Positions 29,626 to 38,696 of a stretch of 64,000 nucleotides of DNA are shown one piece after another. The stretch comes from Akkermansiaceae bacterium (GTDB lineage Bacteria; Verrucomicrobiota; Verrucomicrobiia; Verrucomicrobiales; Akkermansiaceae), in the NCBI GenBank assembly GCA_015062005.1, contig SUVL01000001.1, positions 62,001-126,000 of the forward strand, in the 5' to 3' direction. The notes below the pieces were generated by a model, which did no database searches, was not told the DNA's origin, and saw only the letters and a program-made list of their open reading frames with translations. A program made the translations under genes and the position numbers. Each line of letters opens with the position of its first letter. Position 1 is the stretch's first letter.

Positions 29626-30357
29626 TCACTCCTGGGCGGTGCCCCATTCAATCTCGACCTCTGCACGGACGCCTTCGACCGAGTTGATGATGTGGCGGGT
29701 GAAGTTGCCGCTGCGGAAGTGCTGCACCTCCACTTCAGTGCCCAGCATGCATTCCTTGCGGAAGGTCACATGGATGCGCACGGGGGCTCCTTCCGGCGTA
29801 TGCGCCGCTGGCAGGGTATCCAGAGCCCAGATGAGGTAGGCACTGTTGTTGATATGGCCATTGAAGTCAATATCGCGGCGGGCTGCGGTGTGCGGGAAGC
29901 TGCAAAGAGGGGCTGCGCTCCACTCCGGGCATTCCATGGGAGTGGTGATTGGCGGGCATTCCCGGTCCTTGAAGGCCACATCGGTCCGCTTCAGCGGGTA
30001 GGGGCGGCGGGTGGTGATGTCGATGAGCACCCACATCAGGTCCGCACGGGCCAGCACCCTGCCCTCCTTATCGGTCATTTCCACAAAACGGCGGGCCTGC
30101 AGGGGACTGGCCTGGCCGGTGTTCGTACGCAGCGTGATGGTCTCCTTCCAGTCCGGTCGGCGGTAAAATTCGTAGTTTCCCTGGGTCTCCACCCAGATTT
30201 TGTGGTTGGCCACAGCCCAGCCGAAGCCCAGATTGTGCAAGTCTGCATGTTCCTCCGCCATTTCCTGGCACAGGTGCATAAAAAACTCCGGTTTCATCAA
30301 GTGATCCGCGGCGCATTCGTAGCTGGTAATCGTGTGGGTCAGGGAAAGGTCATCCAT
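29626..30357 (-). CDS. Acyl-ACP thioesterase
   Basis: A 243-residue double hot-dog protein of the bacterial acyl-ACP thioesterase family, which releases fatty acids from acyl carrier protein. Visible features are ITSYECAADHLMKPEFFMHL, LGFGWAVANHKIWVETQGNY, the first-domain WVLIDITTRRPYPL and the second-domain catalytic-type motif DIDFNGHINNSAYLIWALD. The start ATG 30357 is set by the promoter 7 nt upstream; the longer frame would run through that promoter. It converges on the membrane protein gene with 10 nt between. Confidence 0.85.
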   Translation of the reverse strand: MDDLSLTHTITSYECAADHLMKPEFFMHLCQEMAEEHADLHNLGFGWAVANHKIWVETQGNYEFYRRPDWKETITLRTNTGQASPLQARRFVEMTDKEGRVLARADLMWVLIDITTRRPYPLKRTDVAFKDRECPPITTPMECPEWSAAPLCSFPHTAARRDIDFNGHINNSAYLIWALDTLPAAHTPEGAPVRIHVTFRKECMLGTEVEVQHFRSGNFTRHIINSVEGVRAEVEIEWGTAQE

Positions 30358-30364
30358 AGAGTCG

Positions 30365-30393
30365 ACTCTAGCATATGGCACTTCTGATGTCAA
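30365..30393 (-). promoter_or_regulatory. Acyl-ACP thioesterase promoter (leaderless)
   Basis: On the minus strand a perfect -35 TTGACA (30388-30393), 17-bp spacer, extended -10 TGC-TAGAGT (30365-30370). Only 7 nt separate the -10 from the ATG. Confidence 0.8.
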
Positions 30394-30459
30394 TACAAGG
30401 GGAACATATTTGCATGAAAATATCAACAAAGAAAGGCAACGTAGCGGAAAGTTTTATGC

Positions 30460-30488
30460 TTGAGAAAACCTCAGCAGAATGATAGACT
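30460..30488 (+). promoter_or_regulatory. A2M-pbpC promoter
   Basis: -35 TTGAGA (30460-30465), 17-bp spacer, -10 TAGACT (30483-30488). The leader to ATG 30579 is about 84 nt, long for this window. Confidence 0.6.
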
Positions 30489-30578
30489 ATACACAAAAGT
30501 GATACGAATGGTGGAGCAGCGGCACAAAATGGCCGGTGATAAACGCTTGAACAGATGCACTCCTTTCTCTTTTTCCAT

Positions 30579-33500
30579 ATGAAGACATCGTTACTCTACA
30601 CTCTTTCCCTGCTTGCCCTGGGTGGCGTGGTGCCGCACCAGGTGATGGCGGCACCTGCGGCAGAAACAGCGGCGGCTCTGCCTGCGCCGGAGGTGGGGCT
30701 CCCCCGGTACTACGGCGCCATGACGGAAGACTTCACCATCAGCGTGAGTTTTCCGGTGCCGATGGTGCCTGCGGAGGAGGTGGGCAAGCCGGTGAAGCCC
30801 GGGGTGGTGAATCTGAGCCATGCGGATGCCATGTCGATGGTGTGGCAGAGCACGTCCATGATGCAGATAAAGCCGGTGCGAGAGCTGCCGGTGCTGGAGG
30901 TATTCACCCTGGAGGTGCCGGCGGGGGTGAAGGGGCTGAAGGGCGAACCGATTCCCCCGCTGGTGAAGAAACTGGGCACAAGCCGCTATTTCTACGGTTA
31001 TTCCACCGGACGCTGCGATAACGGGAATGTGTTCCTGCGTGCCGATGAGGAAAAATACGCCGATTTGTTGAAATCCCGCCTGGCCGGTATGTACTACGAG
31101 CTGGGTGGCAAGCGTTACCCGGTGGTGAGCCGCCCGGCCACCGTGGCCGATGCCGTGGCCGCCTGGGATGCCTTCAGGAGCTGCACCGGGTACAGCGTGA
31201 GTGAAGAGGACCGCGCGGCTGCTAAAAAGTTACCTCAGGACGAGATTGTGCCGAATACCTGGGTACTGGAGCTGCCCGGAGCCCTGAGTGAAGGTGGCGT
31301 AATCGTCCGCATGCCGGGGCTGCGCTGGGATGAGGAGGAAGAATGCTTCGGCCCCGGGAATATCGTGCTGCTGAAAAGTCGCGAGTGGAAGCACGTGGTG
31401 ACCAATACCTACAAGGCTCCCGGTAAGTATGAGCTGGAGCTGAAGCTCGACATGCCCGCCGCTGCCACCACGCCAGAAGAGCTCATCCGCCAGTTTGAGT
31501 GGGGGCTGGTGCCGGCGGATGCCACAGCCCCCGAATACCAGAAGATGGAGTGGCGTGATGGCGCCTTGCGCGCCCAGGTGAACGGGCAGGAGGTTGTCAT
31601 CACCCCGCAGAAAATCCACGTGAGCGATGTGCGCCTGCCGGATGGCAGCGTGAAGCCGGGCAGCACCGGCATGACTCTGCTGTACGACAGCGGGGCTCAG
31701 GAATTCAAGCTGCGCACGGTGGGGCTGTACGAAGCTGTGGTGCCGGTAGATGAGGCGAACCGCCCTGAGGTGCCGGAGGATGTGACCGCACTTCGTCCCA
31801 AGGCGCCGTATATCTATACCGATGTGTGCGCCAGCCAGATGCAGCTGCGCGGCAGCACCACCATCCGCTGCCGCTATGGTCGCGTGAAGGGTGGTAAAAT
31901 CCGTCTCTGGAAACTGCGCGGCGAGGCTGCGGACGCCGTGCGCCTGCTCACCGATTATGGCACGCGCTATACCGGCGAACGCCTCGACTGGAACGATGAA
32001 GAAGCCCGCCACGATGCCCGTGTGGAAGAGAAGCTGGATGACAAGAACTTTGATGACAACCGCATCGATACTGATGACCTGCCCGGCGTGCTGGCATCGG
32101 TGGAGAAGGAGCTGCCGGCCTCACTGGATTCGGAAATCAACCTGCCGCTGGCCGAGTTGTTCCCCGGTCAGCCTGTGGGTGGTTTCTACATGGTCGAGGT
32201 GGAGGGCGCCCCGATGCGCAAGAGCAAGCACCCCTGCATGAACCAGGGCCTGGTGCAGGTGACGGACCTGGGCCTGCTCTGGAAGACCAATGGCCGCCAC
32301 CTGTTCGGCTGGGCCTACCACCTGAGCACCGCTGCCGAGGTGCAGGATGCCACATTGCGTCTGCTGGATGCCGAAGGCGATACGCTGGGCGAGCTCCCGG
32401 TGAAGAATGGCCTGGTGCAGGGCGATTTCCCGGTGGAGACACGCTTCCTGCAGCTCTGCACGGCGGAGGACAGTGTCATCCTGAGCCATGAGATCAGGAA
32501 GATGGATTGGGAAGCAAACCAGGGCAACACCTGGCAGAATAAGGCATTGATGGAGGAGGGAATCTGCCCGGCTGACCTGCCGGAGCCGCTGGTGTATCTC
32601 TTCAGCGACCGCTCTCTGTACCGCCCCGGTGAAATGGCACATGTGAAGGGGCTCATCCGCTGGGTGAAGAATAACGAAATCCTGCTGCCGGAGGTGGAAA
32701 GCATCACGGCTGAGCTGTTCTGCAACAGCGAAAAGGTATGCACCCTGCCGGTGAAGCTGGAGAGCGACGGCAGTTTCACGGTGGATGCTCCCATGAATGC
32801 GGTGGGCAATTATTCGGTGCAATTCAACCTGGTGTACAAGGGCGATGACAATGAGACGAGTCCGGATAAATCGGTGCTGAAGGGTAAGGACGCCAAGTGG
32901 GTGAACTTGAGCCGCACGGCTGGTATTTCTTTCTCCTGCAAGGAATTCCGCCGCAATGAGTTTGAGGTGGAAAGCTCTTTGAGTATTGATGCTGCCAAAG
33001 GCCTGGCGAAAGTGGAGGCCAGGGCTACGAACTTCACCACCACCCCGGTGGCCCAGGGTAAGGTGGACTGGCGGATTGTTTCCCAGCCCCGCAATTTCCA
33101 TCCCCGCCAGCCGCAGTGGGAGGGATTCCGCTTTGCGGATTATACGGACATGTCCTGGGCATATTATCAGGAATGCTACGGCGGCCACGGCCCCTGGGCG
33201 GAGAAGGAGTATGATTCGCAGAGCGGCACGCTGGACGATGCCGGGCGGGGGAGCGTGAACTTCACGCTGCCTAAGTCGGATAAGCCCGGGGCCCTGCATG
33301 TGGTGGCCACCACCACGGTGACCAACGGCAACGAGCTGAGCGTGCGCAGCGTGCAGGAGCAGACCATGCACCCCGCTGCGGTGTACGGCGGTATCCGTCC
33401 GGAATCGCTGCTGGCCTCGGTCGGCGGCACGATGCCGGTAGAGCTGGTGGCGATCAAGCCCGACGGCACCGCGTGGGATGGCCAGCCGCTGGCCGCAGAG

Positions 33501-36464
33501 CTCACGGTGAAGCGCACGGTGTTCCGCCCGTACCGCTACGGCTCGGTCTTCAAATCGGCCATCCGCAACGCGGCAGATGAAAACACAGAGCGCAGGATTC
33601 CGGTGCAGCTGACCGGCACCCCGCAGAAGCTGGAAATCCCGGTAGAGGGCGCAGGCCGCTACGATGTGGAGCTGCGCGGCCGCGATGCCGAGGGGCGCGA
33701 GTTCTACAGCGCCACCCGCCACTACGTGTGGGGCGATGACGTCTCCCCCTGGGAATACATGGGAGATACCGGGCTGACGCTGCTGCCCGAAAAGGATTCC
33801 TACCAACCTGGCGAGACGGCGCGTGTGCTGGTGCAGACCCCGGTGGATGCCGAGTTGCTGGTGACGGTGGAGCGCGGCAAGGTGCTGCGCCACCTGCGCC
33901 GCAAGGTGACGGTGGCCAACCCGGTGATTGAGGTGCCGCTGGAGGCCGCGGATGCGCCCGGCGTGTATGTGAGCGTGAGCCTGGTGCAGAATGCCGGGGC
34001 CCGTGGGGCCGATGGCAAGCCCCTGCTCAAGATGGGAACCTGTCTGGTGCGGGTGGAGCCAGCCGAAAAGAAGCTGACGGTGCAGCTCCAGGCACCGCAG
34101 CAGTCCCTGCTGCCGGGCGAACCCTGCCAGGTGAGTGGCGTGATTACCGATGCCGCCGGAAAACCGGTGGCGAATGCTGAGGTGACCCTCTTTGCGGAGG
34201 ATGAAGGCACCCTGCAGGTGATGGGGTATGATTTGCCGGCCCCGCTCCGCCGTTTCTACAGCATGGACGGACGCGAGCACTGCGTGGGCACCTTCTCCGG
34301 CCTCGGCCAGCTGGTGAGCGAGAACCTGGGCAGCCGCTACTTCGGCAACAAGGGCGTGTTCATCGGCGGTGGCGGTGATGAGGAAATGGAAGAAGAGTTG
34401 CCAGACTCCGCCTCGGCCTGTCTGCGCCGCAATTTTAATCCCTGCGCGCTCTGGCTTTCCTCGGTGAAGACCGATGCGCAGGGGCGATTCTCGGCCACTT
34501 ACGCCAACCCGGATACCCTCACGCGCTACCGTCTCATGGCTGTGGCCGCAGCGGGGGATAAGTTCGGCTCCGGCGAAGCCGGCTACCACGTGACCAAGCC
34601 GGTGATGCTGGAGCCCATGGCTCCCATGAGCGCCACCGAGGGCGATGAACTGATGCTGCCGGTGACGCTTAGCATGTTGCCCGCCGAGCTCCCCGAGGCG
34701 GCCAACGGTACCCCCATCCGCTGGATTGTGGCCATGGGCGGGCAGAATGTGCAGCTGCCGCAGCGCCACCAGATTGTCACCCTGCAGGGGGATGCCCCGG
34801 TCACGGTGCATTTCCCCATCAAGGTGAACCGCACCGGCCCGGTGAAACTGCAATGGGAGGTGCAGGCTGAGACGGCTCCCCATGGCAGCATGCTGGCCCG
34901 CTGCTCGGATGGTGTGCAGCTGAGCTTCGATGCCGTGCCCCCCATGCCCTATATCCGAGAGGATTTCAACGCAGTGATTCAGCCCGGCCAGACAGGGAAC
35001 CTGAGCCAGTGGATGCGGGGTGACTTCCGCCCGGATACCAGGGTGGAAGTGAGCTTCACCACGAATCCGCTGGGGGGTATCGGCTACCCGCTGCAGTATC
35101 TCTTCACCTATCCCTACGGCTGCAGCGAGCAGCTCAGCTCTACCGCCATCCCCTGGATTTACCACCAGGAACTCAAGGCAGCCCTGGGTATCAGCTTCCC
35201 GGAGGGTAAGAACGTGGCGGAAGTGCTGGCGGATGTGGATTCCCGCCTGGAACGCCGGGCTCTCAAGAAAGGGCGTTACGATTATGACAACGGTGGCTAC
35301 ACCTACTGGGACGGCGGCACTGAGGCCTGCGAGTTCTCGCCCTATGTTTCCATGGTGCGCTTGCTGATGGGAATCGGCAACGCACTCCGCGACCAACGCG
35401 ACCTGTCGAATGCGCTGGATGCCGCGGGCTCCCGCCCCTATATGGCCCTGGTGGGCCTGGCCCTGACCGGCAATCTGGAGATCAGACACCTGGATAAGGT
35501 GCTGAAGCGGGTGGAAAACCAGAGCAAACCGCTTTCTGCACAGGAGCGCTGGTCGCTGGCGCTTGCCGCCCGTGTGCTGAAGCACAAGCAGGCCGCCGGG
35601 CTCAAGAAGAAGGCACAGGCCACCAAGGCAACCGGGGATGGTGATTACCACCTGCCGCCGCTGCGCGCCCTGCAGTGCCTGCTGGCGGTGGAGGAAGCCC
35701 CGAAATCTCCCGCCACGGCCGAGATGCTGCGCCGCTACGTGCTGGACGAAGCCGGTCAGTATTCCACCTGGCGCAATGCGTGGATGACGCTGAGCGTGGC
35801 CCGCTATGTGATAGCCAGCCGTCAGCGCGAGACCAGGGCTTTGCTGAATGGTGAGACGGTGACGGCAGCTACCCCGCAGCAGTACGCCCTGCTGGCCAGC
35901 TCCACCATGGTTCCCTTCAAGGTGGAGAAGAACCCGGTGTATGTGTACGGCAAGGCGGAGGGATACCTCAAGCATGTGCAGCCTGAACAGGTGGTGGACA
36001 AGGGATTTGCCGTGCAGCGCCGCTACGAGGCCTTGCAGCCGGATGGCAGCTGGAAGCCCGTGGGCTCCTTCCGCGTGGGCGATGTGGTGCGCGTGACGCT
36101 GAATGCCACGGCCACTTCTGCCGGCAGCAACCTGCGCTATGTGGTGCTGGAGGACCGACTGCCCGCTGCTTTCGAAGCAGTGGACCCGGAGCTGGGCAGC
36201 CAGGGGCTTCCCGCCGGGCTCAGCGAGAGCTCCGGCCGCCTGTGGTGGCAGTCCTCGACGGTGAGCCACCGCGAGTTCCTGAAGGACCGCGTGCGCGTCT
36301 TCGTGGATAACTGGGGCAACCGCGGCAAGCTGGAGGTGAGCTATGTGGCCCGCGTGGTGCGCAGTGGCCGCGTGACGGCTCCCGGCGCCAAGGTGGAGCT
36401 CATGTACCGTCCGCAGACGCACGGCCTGAGCATTCCGCAGCAATTCGAGGTAGCCCCGCGGTGA
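30579..36464 (+). CDS. Bacterial alpha-2-macroglobulin with thioester
   Basis: A 1961-residue secreted protease-inhibitor-like protein. It has a signal peptide (MKTSLLYTLSLLALGGVVPH, then AMA-like cleavage) and no lipobox, unlike the lipoprotein E. coli form. Serial macroglobulin domains include the MG1-like LYRPGEMAHVKGLIRW and further sandwich domains. The thioester motif YPYGCSEQ gives a Cys1515-Gln1518 bond that would covalently trap attacking proteases. A helical TED follows (YTYWDGGTEACEFSPYVS) and the C-terminal receptor-like domain ends near YVARVVRSGRV. ATG 30555 is an alternative start. The stop overlaps the pbpC start, the known A2M-PbpC pairing thought to guard the periplasm and repair peptidoglycan after breach. 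Confidence 0.92.
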   Translation: MKTSLLYTLSLLALGGVVPHQVMAAPAAETAAALPAPEVGLPRYYGAMTEDFTISVSFPVPMVPAEEVGKPVKPGVVNLSHADAMSMVWQSTSMMQIKPVRELPVLEVFTLEVPAGVKGLKGEPIPPLVKKLGTSRYFYGYSTGRCDNGNVFLRADEEKYADLLKSRLAGMYYELGGKRYPVVSRPATVADAVAAWDAFRSCTGYSVSEEDRAAAKKLPQDEIVPNTWVLELPGALSEGGVIVRMPGLRWDEEEECFGPGNIVLLKSREWKHVVTNTYKAPGKYELELKLDMPAAATTPEELIRQFEWGLVPADATAPEYQKMEWRDGALRAQVNGQEVVITPQKIHVSDVRLPDGSVKPGSTGMTLLYDSGAQEFKLRTVGLYEAVVPVDEANRPEVPEDVTALRPKAPYIYTDVCASQMQLRGSTTIRCRYGRVKGGKIRLWKLRGEAADAVRLLTDYGTRYTGERLDWNDEEARHDARVEEKLDDKNFDDNRIDTDDLPGVLASVEKELPASLDSEINLPLAELFPGQPVGGFYMVEVEGAPMRKSKHPCMNQGLVQVTDLGLLWKTNGRHLFGWAYHLSTAAEVQDATLRLLDAEGDTLGELPVKNGLVQGDFPVETRFLQLCTAEDSVILSHEIRKMDWEANQGNTWQNKALMEEGICPADLPEPLVYLFSDRSLYRPGEMAHVKGLIRWVKNNEILLPEVESITAELFCNSEKVCTLPVKLESDGSFTVDAPMNAVGNYSVQFNLVYKGDDNETSPDKSVLKGKDAKWVNLSRTAGISFSCKEFRRNEFEVESSLSIDAAKGLAKVEARATNFTTTPVAQGKVDWRIVSQPRNFHPRQPQWEGFRFADYTDMSWAYYQECYGGHGPWAEKEYDSQSGTLDDAGRGSVNFTLPKSDKPGALHVVATTTVTNGNELSVRSVQEQTMHPAAVYGGIRPESLLASVGGTMPVELVAIKPDGTAWDGQPLAAELTVKRTVFRPYRYGSVFKSAIRNAADENTERRIPVQLTGTPQKLEIPVEGAGRYDVELRGRDAEGREFYSATRHYVWGDDVSPWEYMGDTGLTLLPEKDSYQPGETARVLVQTPVDAELLVTVERGKVLRHLRRKVTVANPVIEVPLEAADAPGVYVSVSLVQNAGARGADGKPLLKMGTCLVRVEPAEKKLTVQLQAPQQSLLPGEPCQVSGVITDAAGKPVANAEVTLFAEDEGTLQVMGYDLPAPLRRFYSMDGREHCVGTFSGLGQLVSENLGSRYFGNKGVFIGGGGDEEMEEELPDSASACLRRNFNPCALWLSSVKTDAQGRFSATYANPDTLTRYRLMAVAAAGDKFGSGEAGYHVTKPVMLEPMAPMSATEGDELMLPVTLSMLPAELPEAANGTPIRWIVAMGGQNVQLPQRHQIVTLQGDAPVTVHFPIKVNRTGPVKLQWEVQAETAPHGSMLARCSDGVQLSFDAVPPMPYIREDFNAVIQPGQTGNLSQWMRGDFRPDTRVEVSFTTNPLGGIGYPLQYLFTYPYGCSEQLSSTAIPWIYHQELKAALGISFPEGKNVAEVLADVDSRLERRALKKGRYDYDNGGYTYWDGGTEACEFSPYVSMVRLLMGIGNALRDQRDLSNALDAAGSRPYMALVGLALTGNLEIRHLDKVLKRVENQSKPLSAQERWSLALAARVLKHKQAAGLKKKAQATKATGDGDYHLPPLRALQCLLAVEEAPKSPATAEMLRRYVLDEAGQYSTWRNAWMTLSVARYVIASRQRETRALLNGETVTAATPQQYALLASSTMVPFKVEKNPVYVYGKAEGYLKHVQPEQVVDKGFAVQRRYEALQPDGSWKPVGSFRVGDVVRVTLNATATSAGSNLRYVVLEDRLPAAFEAVDPELGSQGLPAGLSESSGRLWWQSSTVSHREFLKDRVRVFVDNWGNRGKLEVSYVARVVRSGRVTAPGAKVELMYRPQTHGLSIPQQFEVAPR

Positions 36465-38629
36465 AGTTGCGTTTCAAAGTGCTGACTGCCGCAGGAGTGC
36501 TGCTGGGCACTGCTGCGGCGGCGTACTGGCTGCTGCCGCTCTGCGTGCCGCTGCCGCAGCTCACGCCGCCGGGGGATTCCCGCGTGCTCGACCGCCACGG
36601 TGCCTTGCTGGGCTACGTGCCAGGAGCGGATGGCTACCGCTGCCAGCCGCTGGAGAAATTGCCGCCGCAACTGGTGCGCGCCCTGCTGGCGGCGGAGGAT
36701 AAGCGCTTTTATTCCCACGGCGGGGTGGATGTGCTGGCCCTGCTGCGTGCCACCTGGCAACAGCTCAGCGGGCAGGGAAAATCCGGCGCCAGCACCATCA
36801 GTATGCAGGTGGCCAAGATGTACAGCCCGCCTGCGCCGCGCAATCTGCGCTCCAAGCTGCGGGAGATGCTGCAGGCCCGCCGGCTGGAAATGACCCACAG
36901 CAAGGAGGAACTGCTGCGCGCCTACCTGAACCGGGCGGATTTCAGCAACATGTGCCGCGGCGCCGAGACCGCTGCCCGTTTTTATTTCGGCAAGGGGTCA
37001 GGGGAACTGACCGTGCCGGAGTCTGCCCTGCTGGTGGCGCTGGTGAAATCGCCCACGCAGCTCAACCCGGTGCGGCACCCGCAGGCGGCTCTCAAGCGCC
37101 GCAACCTGATTCTGCTGCGGCTGGGGGAGGAAATGACCGCCCCGCTGGGCGTGCAGCCCAGCAGCATCAACGCCCCTGCGGCGGCGGGCGGGGTGTCCGG
37201 TCAGCTCACGCTGGATGCCACGCTGCAGAGCCGCTGCGCCACTATTGCCCGCGAGGAAGTGGAGCGCCTGCAGAGCCGCAATGTTTCCCAGGCTGCCGTG
37301 GTGGTGGCGGATAACCGCACGGGCGAGGTGCTGGCTGCGCTGCCCGCCGCCTGCCCGGAAAGTGAGCGCGGCGGTGCTCTGGATGGCACTGCCACGCCGC
37401 GCTCGGCAGGCTCCACACTCAAGCCCTTTGTGTACCTCATGTCCTTCCGCCATGGGGCCTGGCCCGGCACGGTGCTGCCGGATGTGCCTACCCTCTACCG
37501 CAGCGCGGATGGGGTGCAGGCTCCCGGAAATTACGAGGAGCACTACATGGGTCCCATCTCCATCCGCCAGGCGCTGGCCTGTTCGCAGAATATCCCGGCC
37601 ATGGAGGCGCTGAACCGCTTCGGCAGCGTGCAGGAGTGCATGGACCTGCTGCGAGCACTGGGCTTCGAGTTGCCGGGAACGGCGCAGAATTACGGCCTGG
37701 GTCTGGCTATCGGCAATGCGCATATCACCCTGCGTGAGCTGGTGCAGGCATACTCGGTGCTGGCGCGGCAGGGAACGATGCTGCCCTTGCAGACGCGGCT
37801 GCCGCTGCGGGAGGAAAAGCCTGCTGAACTGCTGCCGCAGTATGACTGCTACCGCCTGGCCGATGTGCTGAGCGATACGGAAGCCCGCGTGCCTTCCTTC
37901 GGCACGGCTCCGAACCTGCGCTTCCCTTTCCGGGTGGCGGCCAAGACGGGCACCTCTTCCAACTTCCGCGACAACTGGTGCGTGGGATTCACGGCAGAAT
38001 ACACCGTGGGGGTCTGGGTGGGCAACTTTGACCAGTCACCCATGCAGGAAATCAGTGGGGTGAGCGGGGCTGGCCCCATTTTCCACCGTGTGTTCGAGTT
38101 GCTGCACCGGGATACCCCCGCGACCTTCCCGGAGATGCCGGACTCTCTGCTCCGGGTGGAGATTGACCGCCGCACCGGCAGCCAGGCAACCCCGGCCACA
38201 CCGCCCAGCTGCCGCCGCACTGAACTGGCCACCGCAGAGGATTTGCAGCAGCTCCCGCGCGGTCGCTTTGATGCGGATGGCCGCGCCATCCTGGATTCTC
38301 GCTATGCGGAGTGGTATGCCACCAGCACGCGGAAGCACCTGTATGCCCTGGCCGATACCCAGGCGGATACGCGCCCTCCCGCCATCCTCATCCCGGCCAA
38401 TGGCAGCACCCTGACCCTGGAACCCACCCTCCCGCATTCCGGTGCCCTGGTTGAGCTGAAATCAACCCTGCCGCCCGCTACCACCACCTGGCACAGCCCT
38501 ACCCTCCACGTCGAGCATCGCAACGGCAAGTGGTACGCCCACCTGCGCCCCGGCTCCCACACCCTCCACGCCACTGCTCCCCCCCATTACGAAGCAGAAT
38601 CCACCTTCCGCGTGCAGGTCAACCGCTGA
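36461..38629 (+). CDS. pbpC: Penicillin-binding protein 1C
   Basis: A 722-residue bifunctional peptidoglycan synthase of the PBP1C class. After an N-terminal membrane anchor comes the GT51 transglycosylase domain (LLAAEDKRFYSHGGVD, GASTISMQVAKM, YLNRADFSNMCRGAETAARF). The transpeptidase domain carries SAGSTLKPF (SxxK), ACSQN (SxN) and AAKTGTSSNF (KTG). The C-terminal Ig-like BiPBP_C domain begins near PPAILIPANG. The GTG start overlaps the A2M stop by 4 nt (GTGA), so translation is coupled. Active-site residues all look intact. Confidence 0.93.
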   Translation: MKLRFKVLTAAGVLLGTAAAAYWLLPLCVPLPQLTPPGDSRVLDRHGALLGYVPGADGYRCQPLEKLPPQLVRALLAAEDKRFYSHGGVDVLALLRATWQQLSGQGKSGASTISMQVAKMYSPPAPRNLRSKLREMLQARRLEMTHSKEELLRAYLNRADFSNMCRGAETAARFYFGKGSGELTVPESALLVALVKSPTQLNPVRHPQAALKRRNLILLRLGEEMTAPLGVQPSSINAPAAAGGVSGQLTLDATLQSRCATIAREEVERLQSRNVSQAAVVVADNRTGEVLAALPAACPESERGGALDGTATPRSAGSTLKPFVYLMSFRHGAWPGTVLPDVPTLYRSADGVQAPGNYEEHYMGPISIRQALACSQNIPAMEALNRFGSVQECMDLLRALGFELPGTAQNYGLGLAIGNAHITLRELVQAYSVLARQGTMLPLQTRLPLREEKPAELLPQYDCYRLADVLSDTEARVPSFGTAPNLRFPFRVAAKTGTSSNFRDNWCVGFTAEYTVGVWVGNFDQSPMQEISGVSGAGPIFHRVFELLHRDTPATFPEMPDSLLRVEIDRRTGSQATPATPPSCRRTELATAEDLQQLPRGRFDADGRAILDSRYAEWYATSTRKHLYALADTQADTRPPAILIPANGSTLTLEPTLPHSGALVELKSTLPPATTTWHSPTLHVEHRNGKWYAHLRPGSHTLHATAPPHYEAESTFRVQVNR

Positions 38630-38659
38630 TGTTCATCTTGCCGCCATGTCTCAATTATA

Positions 38660-38691
38660 TTGACAAAAACAGGCAATTTTGAGAGTATTAT
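38660..38691 (+). promoter_or_regulatory. Fucosidase promoter
   Basis: Perfect -35 TTGACA (38660-38665) and -10-like TATTAT (38686-38691), but the spacer is an unusual 20 bp. ATG 38697 would be at about the transcription start. Confidence 0.5.
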
Positions 38692-38696
38692 CAGTA

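Noticed and set aside
32121..36443. A 1440-codon open frame antisense to the alpha-2-macroglobulin gene
   Set aside because: Low-complexity His/Gln/Arg-rich composition, no domains, and full overlap with a clear gene; a codon-bias artefact.
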